From Paractinoplanes deccanensis (GTDB lineage Bacteria > Actinomycetota > Actinomycetes > Mycobacteriales > Micromonosporaceae): a stretch of DNA of 64,000 nt. Positions 49,916 through 60,479 of this stretch are shown in pieces; positions within the stretch are counted from its first letter, which is position 1; every line of letters starts with the position of its first letter. The stretch covers positions 45,558 to 109,557 of the forward strand of contig NZ_BOMI01000186.1 in NCBI RefSeq assembly GCF_016862115.1, written 5' to 3'. The translations under genes were made by a program, and so were the position numbers. Below the pieces are notes generated by a model. It was not told the DNA's origin, did not search any database, and was given only the letters and a program-made list of their open reading frames with translations.

Positions 49916-51640
49916 TCAGCCGGCGATCGCGTCGCGGTACTCGACCTCCGGCACCGGCTCGAACTCGTTGACCTTCGCGATGGAGAGACCGTGTGCGGTG
50001 TTCGCCTCCCGCTCGATCATCACCTCGACCAGCACCGGCCGGCTCGTGCGCCGCGCCTCCTTGCTCGCCCAGGCCAGCGCGTCGGCGACCTCGCCCGGCT
50101 CGAACACCCGGCGGCCGGAACAGCCGTACGCCTCCATGATCTTGACGTTGTCGGTGCCGTGCTGGTCGTAGTGGATGTCCACCTCGTAGTTCATGTCGTA
50201 GCCGATCTCGGCCTGCCGGATCAGGCCGAGATACTCGTTGTTCAACATGATCAGCACGAACGGGATGTCGTACTGCGCGGCGACGGCGAGCTCCTCGACC
50301 AGGAACTGGAACGAGTAGTCGCCGACCACGCCCACCACCTCGGCGTCGGGCCGGGCCGACTTGACCCCGATCGCCGCCGGGATCTCCCAGCCCAGCGGGC
50401 CGGCCTGACCGCAGACCTGGTAGTGCCGGGGCTTGAACACCTTTTGGAACTGCCCCGACCAGATCTGGTAGAGGCCGATCGCGGTGACGAAGTAGGTGTC
50501 CGGGCCGAAGAACTCGTTGATCTCCCTGAACACCCGGGGCGCCTTGATCGGGACGGTGTCGAAGTCGTCCCGGCGCGGCAGGGTCTCGCGCAGCTCGCGG
50601 ACCCGTTCGATCCAGGGGCGGCGATCGCTGTCGGCGCCCCGCTTCCTCGCCGCGGCCAGCAGCGCCGCGAGGAACGGCCCGGCGTCCGACACCACGCCGA
50701 GGTCCGGGCCGAACACCCGGCCCAGCTGGGTCGGCTCGATGTCGACGTGGATGAACTTGCGGCCGTCACGGTAGGTCTCCAGGTCACCGGTGTGCCGGTC
50801 GCCGAACCGGGCGCCCAGCGCGAGGACCAGGTCGGACTCCAGGAAGGAGGCGTTGCCCCACCGCTGGGTGGTCTGGATGCCGGTCATCCCGGCGAACAGG
50901 TCGTGGTCCTCGGGGAACGCGCCCTTGCCCATCAGGGTCACCTGGACCGGGACGCGCAACGTCTCGGCGACCTCGCGCAGCAGGCCGGCGGCCTCACTGA
51001 TGATGACCCCGCCGCCGGCCAGGATCAGCGGGCGCTCGGCGGCCAGCAGCATGTCGAGGGCGCGCTCCACCCGGGGCGGGTGCGGCTCGATCAGGGGCAC
51101 CGGCAGCGGCGCGTCGATCGAGGCGTCCCACTCGATCTCCTGCCGCGCCACGTCGATCGGCAGGTCGATCAGCACCGGCCCCGGCCGCCCGGAGCGGGCG
51201 ATCCGAAACGCCTCCCGGAAGATCCAGGGCGCTTGGGCGGCCTCCTTCACCTGCACCGCCCACTTCGTCACCGGCTTGGCGATCTCGACGATGTCCACCG
51301 CCTGGAACGCCTCCTGGTGCAGCTTGCCGGTCGGCGCCTGGCCGGTGACGCAGACCATCGGGATGGAATCGGCGTGCGCCGTGTACAACCCGGTGATCAT
51401 GTTGGTGCCGGCCGGCCCGGACGTGCCGATGGCCACGCCGACCCGGCCGTTGGTGCGGGCCCAGCCGTCCGCCATGTGGGTGGCGCCCTCCTCGTGCCGG
51501 ACGATCAGGTGCCTGATCTCGCTGCGCCGCAGCGCGGCGTAGAGCGGAAGGATGGCGGCGCCGGGGCAGCCGAACGCGATGTCCACGCCCTCCGACGCGA
51601 GCACCGAGACGACCGCGTCCATGCAGGGAATCTTGGCCAT
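49916..51640 (-). CDS. gcl: Glyoxylate carboligase-like thiamine-diphosphate enzyme
   Basis: A 574-residue enzyme predicted to join two glyoxylates into tartronate semialdehyde plus CO2. Strong similarity to Gcl includes AFGCPGAAILPLYAALRR, GTSGPAGTNMITGLYTAHAD, TGQAPTGKLHQEAFQAVDIV and MRSGRPGPVLVDLP-like ARSGRPGPVLIDLPIDV. The thiamine motif is VVGDYSFQFLVEELAVAAQY with LNNEYLGLIRQAE. Oddly, residue 50 is Glu (VRHEEGATHMADG), where Escherichia coli Gcl has Val51, the known exception among these enzymes. It starts 4 bases after the panE-like gene. Hyi and GlxR in the fds operon would use the product. Confidence 0.85.
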   Translation of the reverse strand: MAKIPCMDAVVSVLASEGVDIAFGCPGAAILPLYAALRRSEIRHLIVRHEEGATHMADGWARTNGRVGVAIGTSGPAGTNMITGLYTAHADSIPMVCVTGQAPTGKLHQEAFQAVDIVEIAKPVTKWAVQVKEAAQAPWIFREAFRIARSGRPGPVLIDLPIDVARQEIEWDASIDAPLPVPLIEPHPPRVERALDMLLAAERPLILAGGGVIISEAAGLLREVAETLRVPVQVTLMGKGAFPEDHDLFAGMTGIQTTQRWGNASFLESDLVLALGARFGDRHTGDLETYRDGRKFIHVDIEPTQLGRVFGPDLGVVSDAGPFLAALLAAARKRGADSDRRPWIERVRELRETLPRRDDFDTVPIKAPRVFREINEFFGPDTYFVTAIGLYQIWSGQFQKVFKPRHYQVCGQAGPLGWEIPAAIGVKSARPDAEVVGVVGDYSFQFLVEELAVAAQYDIPFVLIMLNNEYLGLIRQAEIGYDMNYEVDIHYDQHGTDNVKIMEAYGCSGRRVFEPGEVADALAWASKEARRTSRPVLVEVMIEREANTAHGLSIAKVNEFEPVPEVEYRDAIAG

Positions 51641-51644
51641 GGAT

Positions 51645-52616
51645 TCAACCCCTCATCTTCTTGGCCAGCAGGTCGGTCGCGGCATAGACGGTGCGCAGCG
51701 TGGGAGCGGGGGCGCCGGTGATGTCGGCCATCTCGACCACGGCCGCGACGACGGCGTCGAGCTCCATCTCCTTGCCGGCCTCGAGATCCTGGAGCATCGA
51801 GGTCTTGTGGTGGCCGACCCGCTGGGCGCCGTCGAGCCGCTTCTGGATGGAGATCTCGGGCGTGCTGCCCACCCGGGCGGCGATGTCGAGCGTCTCCTCC
51901 ATCATCTGCTCGACCACCCGGCGGGTGCCCGCGCTCTCGCAGATCTCGGCCATGGTGGCCCGGGTGAGCGCGCTGATCGGGTTGAACGAGACGTTGCCCA
52001 TCAACTTGATCCAGATGTCGTCCCGCAGCCGCGGCTCGACCGGGCACTTCAGGCCGCCGGCGACCATCGCCTCGCTGAACTCGAGGCACCGCTTCGACAC
52101 CGTGCCGTCCGGCTCGCCGATGGAGAACCGGGTGCCCTCCAGATGCTGGATCACCCCCGGTGCGGCGATGACGGTGGCCGGGTAGACCACGCAGCCGATC
52201 GCCCGGTCCGGCGCCATCACCGCCGAGGTCGCGCCGTTGGGGTCCACCGCCTCGATGCGGCGGCCCTCGTACGGCCCGGGAAGCTTGTGGAAGTACCACC
52301 ACGGGATGCCGTTCTGGCCGGCGACGAGCGCGGTGCCGTCGCCGAGCAGGGGAGCGAGAAGGGGGCCCGCGGTGGCGTACGAGTGGGCCTTGAGGCCGAG
52401 GAAGACGTAGTCGACCGGGCCGACCTCGGCCGGATCGTCGGTGGCGTGCGGATGGGCCGAGAAATCGCCGCGGGGGCTGAGCACCCGCACCCCGTGGGCC
52501 CGCAGCGCGGCGAGGTGCGCCCCGCGGGCGATCAGATGGACGTCCACTCCGGACCGGCACAGCGAGGCGCCGACATAGGCGCCGATGGCGCCGGCTCCGA
52601 GCACCGCAACTCGCAT
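51645..52616 (-). CDS. Ketopantoate reductase homologue, candidate oxalyl-CoA reductase
   Basis: A 323-residue 6-phosphogluconate-dehydrogenase-like reductase. The N-terminus is MRVAVLGAGAIGAYVGASLC; the catalytic Lys is in DDIWIKLMGNVSFNPISALT. By sequence it would be PanE (2-dehydropantoate 2-reductase). In Methylobacterium extorquens a PanE homologue (PanE2) was found to reduce oxalyl-CoA to glyoxylate. This gene lies in an operon with the glyoxylate carboligase, under a regulon site, with no pantothenate gene nearby. That makes oxalyl-CoA reduction the better guess. GGAGG-type site upstream; gcl follows after 4 bases. Confidence 0.85.
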   Translation of the reverse strand: MRVAVLGAGAIGAYVGASLCRSGVDVHLIARGAHLAALRAHGVRVLSPRGDFSAHPHATDDPAEVGPVDYVFLGLKAHSYATAGPLLAPLLGDGTALVAGQNGIPWWYFHKLPGPYEGRRIEAVDPNGATSAVMAPDRAIGCVVYPATVIAAPGVIQHLEGTRFSIGEPDGTVSKRCLEFSEAMVAGGLKCPVEPRLRDDIWIKLMGNVSFNPISALTRATMAEICESAGTRRVVEQMMEETLDIAARVGSTPEISIQKRLDGAQRVGHHKTSMLQDLEAGKEMELDAVVAAVVEMADITGAPAPTLRTVYAATDLLAKKMRG

Positions 52617-52641
52617 GGGCAACCCCTCCTCGCAGCTGATC

Positions 52642-52673
52642 CTGTATGCATTATGTGGAGTACAGTATGCAAT
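52642..52673. promoter_or_regulatory. GntR operator site F (double), upstream of the panE-like/gcl operon
   Basis: Two motif copies lie 25 bases upstream of the reductase start: CTGTATGCATTATG (52642-52655) and TACAGTATGCAAT (52661-52673). The second matches the frc and oxc sites almost exactly. Confidence 0.75.
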
Positions 52674-52714
52674 CTGTGAGTGGCTGACAAGCCTGTGGGG
52701 ACGCCGGGCCGGGC

Positions 52715-53326
52715 TCAGGGCTTCGTGGGCAGGAGGGCCTTCACGCCGGCGAGGTAGTCGTCGGGGTCGGTGCCCTCGATCAGCAGGCGCTGCACGATGA
52801 AGCCCTGCATCACGCCGAGCATGGCGGCGCCGACCTGGTCCGGCACGGCGGCGGCGTCCAGCTGGCCGGCGGCCTGCCATCGGCGGGCGACCTCGGCGAA
52901 GTAACCGCGCAGCCGCTTGTAGACGCCGTCGGCCCGGGTGGCGAGCTGAGGGCTGCGGAGCGCCTCCGCCCACACCTGGAGGCCGACCCTGGTCACGTCG
53001 ATGCCCAGGTCCGGGTGGTGGGCCATCCGGCCGGCGATGACGTGGATCATCGCCGTCATGGCCTCCTCGGGTGAGGGGGTGGCGTCGTCGGCGAGCAGGG
53101 AGCCGAAGACCTCGTCCGCGGCCGACAGTGCCGTCTCCGCGACGGCCGTGATCAGGTCTTCCTTGCTGCGGAAGTAGCGGTACACCGCGCCGGCGGAAAG
53201 TCCCGTCTCGCCGATGATGTCGGCCATCGAGGTGGAGTGGAAGCCGTTCGTGGCGAAGAGCCGGGCCGCCGCCGCCATGATCTCGGCGCGGCGGTCGGCA
53301 CGGTACTGCTCGGAGACGCGGGGCAT
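52715..53326 (-). CDS. TetR-family transcriptional regulator
   Basis: A 203-residue regulator. The N-terminal helix-turn-helix (residues 10-55) reads AARLFATNGFHSTSMADIIG and then TGLSAGAVYRYFRSKEDLI. The C-terminal ligand domain is of the TetR_C type seen with transporter or permease genes. It is divergent from a truncated membrane-protein remnant (53367-53507), probably its lost target. It lies just outside the oxalate regulon and its upstream region lacks the GntR motif. Confidence 0.9.
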   Translation of the reverse strand: MPRVSEQYRADRRAEIMAAAARLFATNGFHSTSMADIIGETGLSAGAVYRYFRSKEDLITAVAETALSAADEVFGSLLADDATPSPEEAMTAMIHVIAGRMAHHPDLGIDVTRVGLQVWAEALRSPQLATRADGVYKRLRGYFAEVARRWQAAGQLDAAAVPDQVGAAMLGVMQGFIVQRLLIEGTDPDDYLAGVKALLPTKP

Positions 53327-53366
53327 GTGACGAAGAATAAAGGCGCCGCCCTCCTCGTGGCCGACG

Positions 53367-53507
53367 GTGATCAGGACCGTCGCCCTGCTCACGGTGATCA
53401 TCAGCGTGATGCTCACCGCCTTCGCCTGGCCGGCGGTGCGGTCCTCGACCCACGACGTGCCGATCGCCGTCGCCGGGCCCGCCGCAGCCGCCGATCGGCA
53501 GGTCAGT
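53367..53507 (+). pseudogene. N-terminal fragment of a membrane permease
   Basis: The plus strand reads MIRTVALLTVIISVMLTAFA, then WPAVRSSTHDVPIAVAGPA. This looks like the first helix and start of the outer domain of actinomycete YhgE/ABC-2-type permeases that are usually divergent from a TetR gene. It ends abruptly at the 3' end of the convergent LuxR gene, so the rest of the gene was lost when that region joined. Confidence 0.55.
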
Positions 53508-56004
53508 GACCGGTGTCCGAGAGAGCGTCGCGCAGGGCCGCCCGCGTGCTGATGCCGAGCTTGCGGAAGGCGCCGTGCAGGTGGCTGCCGACCGTGCGTG
53601 GCGACACCAGCAGCCGCGCGGCGATCTCCTTGTTGGTCAGCCCGGTCGCGGCGAGCATCGCGATCTCGGCCTCCTTGCCGGTCAGCCGGATGCTCGTGGC
53701 GCCCGGCGACCGGCGGTGCGCGCCGGTGGCCCGCAACTCGGCGTCGGCGCGCGCCGCCCACGGCCGCGCGCCCAGCGAGCGGAAGGTCTCCGCGGCCGCC
53801 GCCAGCTGCTGCCGGGCCCGCACCGCGTGCCGGTTGCGCCGCAGCCGCTCGCCGTACAGCAGCTGGACCCGGGCCAGGTCGAAGGGGTAGCGATCGGCGG
53901 ACGGCGTCGCCAGCGCCCTGTCGAACAGGTCGTCCGAGTCGCCGGCGACGGCGGTGGCGGCGGTGACGTGCAGGGCCAGGCGGGGCGAGATGCTTGCGAC
54001 ATCGGTGCCGTTGAGGGCGGCGGCGTGGGCCCTCGCCTCGGCGCGGTGGCCGCTGCGGGCCGCGGCCTCGGCCACGTCCAGCAGCACCCACATGACGTGC
54101 GGCGAGGTCCACGGCAGCGTGCCCGGCGGCACGATGGCGCTGAGCTCGGCGTACGCGCGCTGGTAGTCGCCCTGGGCGAGCGCGGCCAGCCCGTCGAGGT
54201 GGTGGGCGTGGAGGTGCCCGATCCCGTTGTCGCTCGTTCCCGACCATCCGACGGCTTCGCCGCGGTTGGCGGCGACAACCGTTCGCAGGAAGCGGGCGGG
54301 CGCGAGGTAGCGGGTGTAGCCGTACCGGCCGCTCATCTCGGCGATCTCGGCCCCGTTGCGGTCGGCCCGGTCCCACGCGCCGGTCAGCCAGTCCTCGACG
54401 GTCAGCGAGATCAGCGCGTGGATGGCCGCCGAGACGGCGCCGCCGCGCCGGCCGTCCTTGACCACGCGCTCCAGCGCGGCGCGGGCGCGGGGGATCCGGT
54501 CGACGTAGACGGCGGCTTTGCCGAGGCGCAGCGTGCGCTGAGGATCGGCGGGCTCGTCGAGCAGCGCGTCGAGGCGGGGCATCGCGGCGGCCGCCGTGGC
54601 GAGAGGATCCTTCAGGACGGCGACACTGACGCCGAGCACCGGCGAGTCCGGCGGCAGCTGCTCGTCCACGGCGGCCCACAGGTCGGTGCGGGCCGCGCTC
54701 CAGCAGGCGAGCATCAGCGTGTGCAGGGCGTCCTCGACGTCGCGTGCGGGCGCGCCGGGATTCGCCGCGAGCGCGTCGGCGACGATCCGGTGGGCGGTCA
54801 GGGCCGAGCCGTCCTCGTTGTAGAGCAGCTGGGCGGCGGTGATCGCGGCGCGCAGCGATGCGGCCGGGCCGGTCACCCGGACGGCCCGCGCCGCTTCGAG
54901 GCGGCCGCCCAGCTCCATGCCGACGTAGGCGGCGTGCATCAGCCGGTCGGCCCGGGCCGTCTCGGTGCCGCTGAGCTCGGCGGCCCGGCCGATCAGGTGG
55001 ACGCTGCCGACCACGTCGCCACGGCCCAGAAGCAGCCGGCCGGCGTCCTCGAGCTCGGCGGCGACCGCCTCGTCCGGGTCGACGGTGGCCTCGGCCAGAT
55101 GCCAGGCCCGCCGGACCGGATCGGCGCCGTGCCGGGCGGCCAGCACGGCGTGCGCCCGCTGCCGGGCGGCCGCGGTGGACGACTCGATGACCGCGACCCG
55201 GGTGAGCGGATGGATGAGGCTGACCCCCGCCGCCTCCAGCTGGGCCGGCTCCGCGTCGTCGCCGGTGCCGCCGAGCGCGACGCGCAGCAGCAGGTCCTGG
55301 GTGCTCGCGGGCAGGGCGGCGACCTCCCGCCGCAGCGTCTCGACCAGGCGGGAGGTCAGCGGAGTCCAGCTCGACGTGCTGCCGTGCGCCGGCAGCAGGG
55401 TCAGCGCCAGCGGGTTGCCGTGCGCCTCGGCCAGCACCCTGCGCCGGGCCTCGTAGGGCAGGCCGGGCCGGCGCAGGTCCAGCAGCCGGGCGCTGGCGTC
55501 GTCGTCCAGGGCGCCGAGCGGCAGGCGCCGGTCGAAGGGCAGCCCCGTGGCCTCGCCGGTGCGGTGCGCGCCCAGCAGCCGGAACCCCGCGCCGGGCAGG
55601 CGCCCGGCCACCGCGGCGAGGACCTCGCCGCTCATCCGGTCCAGCCACGGCAGGTCGTCCACCACGAGCAGGCCCGGGCCCGCCCTGCGCAGCACGGACA
55701 GTACCGCCTCGGCGATGTCCGGGATGCTCGGCTGCGGCCCGGTGTCCAGGCCGAGGCAGACCGCCAGCGCGGGCTCCGCCTCCGGTCCGGCGCCGAGCAG
55801 CAGCTGGTTGAGGGCGGCGAAGCTGATCCCCGACTCGAACTCGGCGCCGGCGCAGCGCAGCACCGTCAGCCCCGAGTCCTCGGCCCGGCGGGCGGCCGCC
55901 TCCAGCAGGGCGGTCTTGCCGATGCCGGGGTCACCGACGACGAGCAGCGCCCCGCCGTCCTCGATCTGCCGCAGTTCCCGCTCGCGTCCCACCAATGTCG
56001 TCAT
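53503..56004 (-). CDS. Large LuxR-family regulator with N-terminal ATPase (LAL)
   Basis: An 833-residue regulator. An AAA/STAND-type ATPase lies at the N-terminus (Walker A VVGDPGIGKTALLEAA; Walker B LLVVDDLPWLD). A long helical, TPR-like middle region follows. The C-terminal LuxR helix-turn-helix (about 770-830) reads LTGKEAEIAMLAATGLTNKE and RTVGSHLHGAFRKLGIS. LAL proteins typically activate catabolic or biosynthetic genes. It is divergent from the MHS transporter at 56074. A second protein of the same type lies at 61302, with the enzymes in between. Confidence 0.93.
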   Translation of the reverse strand: MTTLVGRERELRQIEDGGALLVVGDPGIGKTALLEAAARRAEDSGLTVLRCAGAEFESGISFAALNQLLLGAGPEAEPALAVCLGLDTGPQPSIPDIAEAVLSVLRRAGPGLLVVDDLPWLDRMSGEVLAAVAGRLPGAGFRLLGAHRTGEATGLPFDRRLPLGALDDDASARLLDLRRPGLPYEARRRVLAEAHGNPLALTLLPAHGSTSSWTPLTSRLVETLRREVAALPASTQDLLLRVALGGTGDDAEPAQLEAAGVSLIHPLTRVAVIESSTAAARQRAHAVLAARHGADPVRRAWHLAEATVDPDEAVAAELEDAGRLLLGRGDVVGSVHLIGRAAELSGTETARADRLMHAAYVGMELGGRLEAARAVRVTGPAASLRAAITAAQLLYNEDGSALTAHRIVADALAANPGAPARDVEDALHTLMLACWSAARTDLWAAVDEQLPPDSPVLGVSVAVLKDPLATAAAAMPRLDALLDEPADPQRTLRLGKAAVYVDRIPRARAALERVVKDGRRGGAVSAAIHALISLTVEDWLTGAWDRADRNGAEIAEMSGRYGYTRYLAPARFLRTVVAANRGEAVGWSGTSDNGIGHLHAHHLDGLAALAQGDYQRAYAELSAIVPPGTLPWTSPHVMWVLLDVAEAAARSGHRAEARAHAAALNGTDVASISPRLALHVTAATAVAGDSDDLFDRALATPSADRYPFDLARVQLLYGERLRRNRHAVRARQQLAAAAETFRSLGARPWAARADAELRATGAHRRSPGATSIRLTGKEAEIAMLAATGLTNKEIAARLLVSPRTVGSHLHGAFRKLGISTRAALRDALSDTGH

Positions 56005-56073
56005 CGGCGTTCACGCTAGGAGAGGCGGCGGCCGGTCCGCACTATGTCGTGTGCCGCAGGCGGCGTAGGTCGG

Positions 56074-57351
56074 ATGACCGGTGCCGCCGGCGGCCCGATG
56101 GCCCAGAGTGGCCCGATGCGAGTCAAGGTTGCCAGCTGCGTGGGCACGACCATCGAGTTCTACGACTTCTTCCTCTACGGCACCGCGGCGGCATTGGTCT
56201 TCCCGCAGGTGTTCTTCCCCGCTCTGGGTGGCGCCGCGGGCACGGTCGCCTCGTTCGCGACGTACGCCGTGGCCTTCGTCGCCCGGCCGCTCGGCTCCGT
56301 CGTCTTCGGCCACGTCGGCGACCGTTTCGGCGCCCGGCCGGCGCTCATCGCGACGCTGCTGACGATGGGCATCGCCACCGCCGCCATCGGGGCGCTGCCG
56401 GGAGCGGCCGTCCTCGGCGTCGCCGCCCCGATCATCCTGGTCCTCCTGCGGCTTGTGCAGGGCCTGGCCGTGGGTGGTGAGTGGGCCGGGGCGGTGCTGC
56501 TCGCCACCGAGTCGGCCCCGCCCGGGTCGCGAGGGTGGGCGGCGGTGTTCCCGCAGCTCGGCCCGCCGCTGGCGTTCGGGCTCGCCAACCTCACCTTCCT
56601 GGGACTCCTTGAGGTCAGCTGGCGGCTCCCGTTCCTGCTGTCGCTCGTGCTGGTCGCCGTCGGCCTCTGCGTGCGGCACGGCATCGCCGTCCCGCCGGTC
56701 CCGCCCGTCCCGTCCGGGGAACGGCGACGATCCCCGCTGCGGGAGGTCCTCGCACGCCAGCCCCGCGAGGTGATCCTCGGCGGCCTGGCGCAGACCATGC
56801 CGTTCGCCTTCTTCTTCACCGGTACGGCGTACCTGACCGGCTACGGGACACGGGCCGGTCTCGACCGCTCGGTGGTGCTCGGCATCGGCGCCGCCGCGGC
56901 GGTGCTCTTCGGCGCCGTGGTCGCGCTGGCCGGCGCCTGGTCGGACCGCGCCGGCCGCCGGCGGCCGATCATCGTGGCGTGCGTGCTGGCGGTGCTGTGG
57001 GCACCCGCGCTGTTCCCGGTGATCGACCTCGGCGGCCCGGTGGCGTTCGCGGCCGGGCTCGGCGTGACCCTTTCGATCTTCGCGCTGGCGTACGGGCCGG
57101 TCGGCTCCTACCTGCCCGAGCTGTTCCGGCGCGGCCACCGCTGCACCGGGGCCGGGGTGGCGTACAACCTCGGCTCGGTCGTGGGCGGCGCGATCCCGCC
57201 GCTGGTGGCGCCGGCGCTCGCCGCCGCCCACGGCGGCGTTGCCGTGGGCGGAATGCTCGCGCTGACTGCCCTGATCTCGCTGGCGTGCCTGCTGGCCCTG
57301 CCCTCCTACGCGCCGGCCATCAGGTCCGCGGCGCGCTCGGCGATCGCGTAG
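56074..57351 (+). CDS. MFS transporter, metabolite:H+ symporter (MHS) family
   Basis: A 425-residue, 12-helix carrier. MHS marks are GTTIEFYDFFLYGTAAALVF, RPLGSVVFGHVGDRFGARPA and LRLVQGLAVGGEWAGAVLLA. Family members take up organic acids, betaines, shikimate or alpha-ketoglutarate with protons. Start is uncertain among ATG codons at 56044, 56074, 56098 and 56116; 56074 has AGGTCGG upstream. Its end overlaps the convergent GMC oxidoreductase gene by 46 bases. The substrate probably feeds the neighbouring oxidoreductases. Confidence 0.88.
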   Translation: MTGAAGGPMAQSGPMRVKVASCVGTTIEFYDFFLYGTAAALVFPQVFFPALGGAAGTVASFATYAVAFVARPLGSVVFGHVGDRFGARPALIATLLTMGIATAAIGALPGAAVLGVAAPIILVLLRLVQGLAVGGEWAGAVLLATESAPPGSRGWAAVFPQLGPPLAFGLANLTFLGLLEVSWRLPFLLSLVLVAVGLCVRHGIAVPPVPPVPSGERRRSPLREVLARQPREVILGGLAQTMPFAFFFTGTAYLTGYGTRAGLDRSVVLGIGAAAAVLFGAVVALAGAWSDRAGRRRPIIVACVLAVLWAPALFPVIDLGGPVAFAAGLGVTLSIFALAYGPVGSYLPELFRRGHRCTGAGVAYNLGSVVGGAIPPLVAPALAAAHGGVAVGGMLALTALISLACLLALPSYAPAIRSAARSAIA

Positions 57352-58813
57352 ACGGTCGCGTTGGTGTTGGCCGACGGCAGGACCGGCATCACCGACGCGT
57401 CCACGATCCGCAGTCCGGTCACCCCGCGGACCCGCAGCTCGCCGTCGACCACGCAGTCGTGGCCGTCGCCCATGCGGCAGGTGCCGGCGAAGTGGTTGTA
57501 CGGCCGGACGTTGTCGCGCGCGTAGTCGTGCAGGTCCCGGTCTCCCGGCAGCGCTTCCCGGCTCCGCCAGTCCTTCAGGGCGTCGGCGGCGCCGAGCTCG
57601 CGCGCGATCCGCAGTCCCCGCACCATCGTGTCGAGATCCTCCGGCGCCGTGTAGTAGGCGGGGTCGATGAGCGGCGTGGAACCGGGCCTGGCGTCCGCCA
57701 GGCGCACGGTGCCGCGGCTGCGCGGGTTCAGGACCGACACCCCGATGGTGAAGCCCCTGTCGAGGTCCGGACCGGCCAGCCCCTCCCGCCGGAGCGGAAC
57801 GTCGATCATCAGGATCTGCAGGTCCGGGCCGTCCAGCCCGGTCGTGCCGCGGACGGCGCCCTGCACCTCGCCGTGATTGTTGACGGCGGCGGGAACGGTG
57901 CGCGACGCCTCGTAGACGATGCCGGACAGCGGATGGTCCTGCAGGCCGGTGCCGACGGCCGGCACGTCGGCGATGACCGGGATGCCGTGGCGCCGCAGGT
58001 CCGCGGCCGGTCCGATGCCCGAGAGCATGAGCAGCTGGGGCGAGCCGATCGCGCCGGCGCTGACGACGACCTCCCGGACGGCGGTGGCGGTGACGACCGG
58101 CCCGCCGCCGGTGCGGTACTCGACGCCGGTGCAGCGTTCGCCCGTGAACAGCAGGCGGTGCACCAGGGTGCCGGTGCGGATGTCCAGGTTGGACCGGTCC
58201 GCCGCCGGGCGGAGATACGCCGTGGCCGCGTCCGAGCGCCGGCCGTCGGCGATGCTCAGGTCGGCCCACCCGAAGCCCTCGTCGAGGCCCGCGGAGAAGT
58301 CCCGGACCAGCGGCCGGCCCGTCTCGGCGACGGCGGCGAGGAAGGCCGTCGACAGCGGATGCCGGGTCACGGCCGGGCCGACCCGCAGCGGGCCGTGCAT
58401 GCCACGCACCGCCGGGTCACGGTCGGCGACCCCGCTGAGGTTCTCGTTGCGGCGGAAGTAGGGCAGCAGATCGGCGTACGTCCAGCCTTTCGTCGCCCAG
58501 CGGTCGTAGCTGCTCGGATGGCCGCGGGTGAAGGACATGGCATTGATCGTGGAGCTGCCGCCCAGGGCGCGGCCGTGGGGTACGGAGACCCGCCGGCCCT
58601 GCGCGGCGGCCTGGGGCACCGACTCGCCGCCCCAGTTCGCGGTGGTCGCCTCCAGGGCCGGCCACGCGGGAGGGACCGCCATCAGCGGCAACGGCTCGGC
58701 GTCGCCCGCCTCCAGCAGCAGCACCCGGGCCGCGGCGTCCTCGGACAGGCGGGCGGCGAGAACCGAACCGGCCGAGCCGGCCCCGACGACGATGTAATCA
58801 AACTCGGCGGAAG

Positions 58814-58817
<4 letters not shown>
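57306..58817 (-). CDS. GMC-family FAD oxidoreductase (choline dehydrogenase-like)
   Basis: A 503-residue flavoprotein that oxidises an alcohol to an aldehyde. The FAD-binding motif DYIVVGAGSAGSVLAARLSE, GMC signature 1 (HGRALGGSSTINAMSFTRG) and signature 2 (GAIGSPQLLMLSGIGP) are intact. The active-site His is in YNHFAGTCRMGDG, and Asn in SANTNATVYAIAERAAD. GTG at 58817 has GGAGG 7 bases upstream and overlaps the stop of the reductoisomerase-fusion gene (GTGA), so the two are coupled. Choline is only one of many possible substrates. Confidence 0.92.
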
Positions 58818-60289
<1,472 letters not shown>

Positions 60290-60479
60290 TGTCTTCCTCA
60301 CGCTGTGCGGTGAAACATCGGCGGGGCCAAGTGAAGATCCGGGCGGGCCGCGCGTGCAGGGAGAGTTCCTCCACTGTGTGCGCCCGGCGGGTGGGGGACT
60401 TCGACGTTTGGCCGCGGTCGGTAGCGCGACTGCGGGAACTACCGATGCCGCCGGGCCCGGGCCGGGCGACGGTCGGGGC

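Noticed and set aside
47795..51721. Plus-strand frame of 1308 codons over aldehyde dehydrogenase, gntR and gcl
   Set aside because: It runs through three well-identified genes in the wrong frame or strand.
53237..53509. Plus-strand 90-codon frame antisense to the TetR gene
   Set aside because: It overlaps the TetR DNA-binding region on the opposite strand and has no protein-like composition; only the different frame from 53367 shows a permease fragment.
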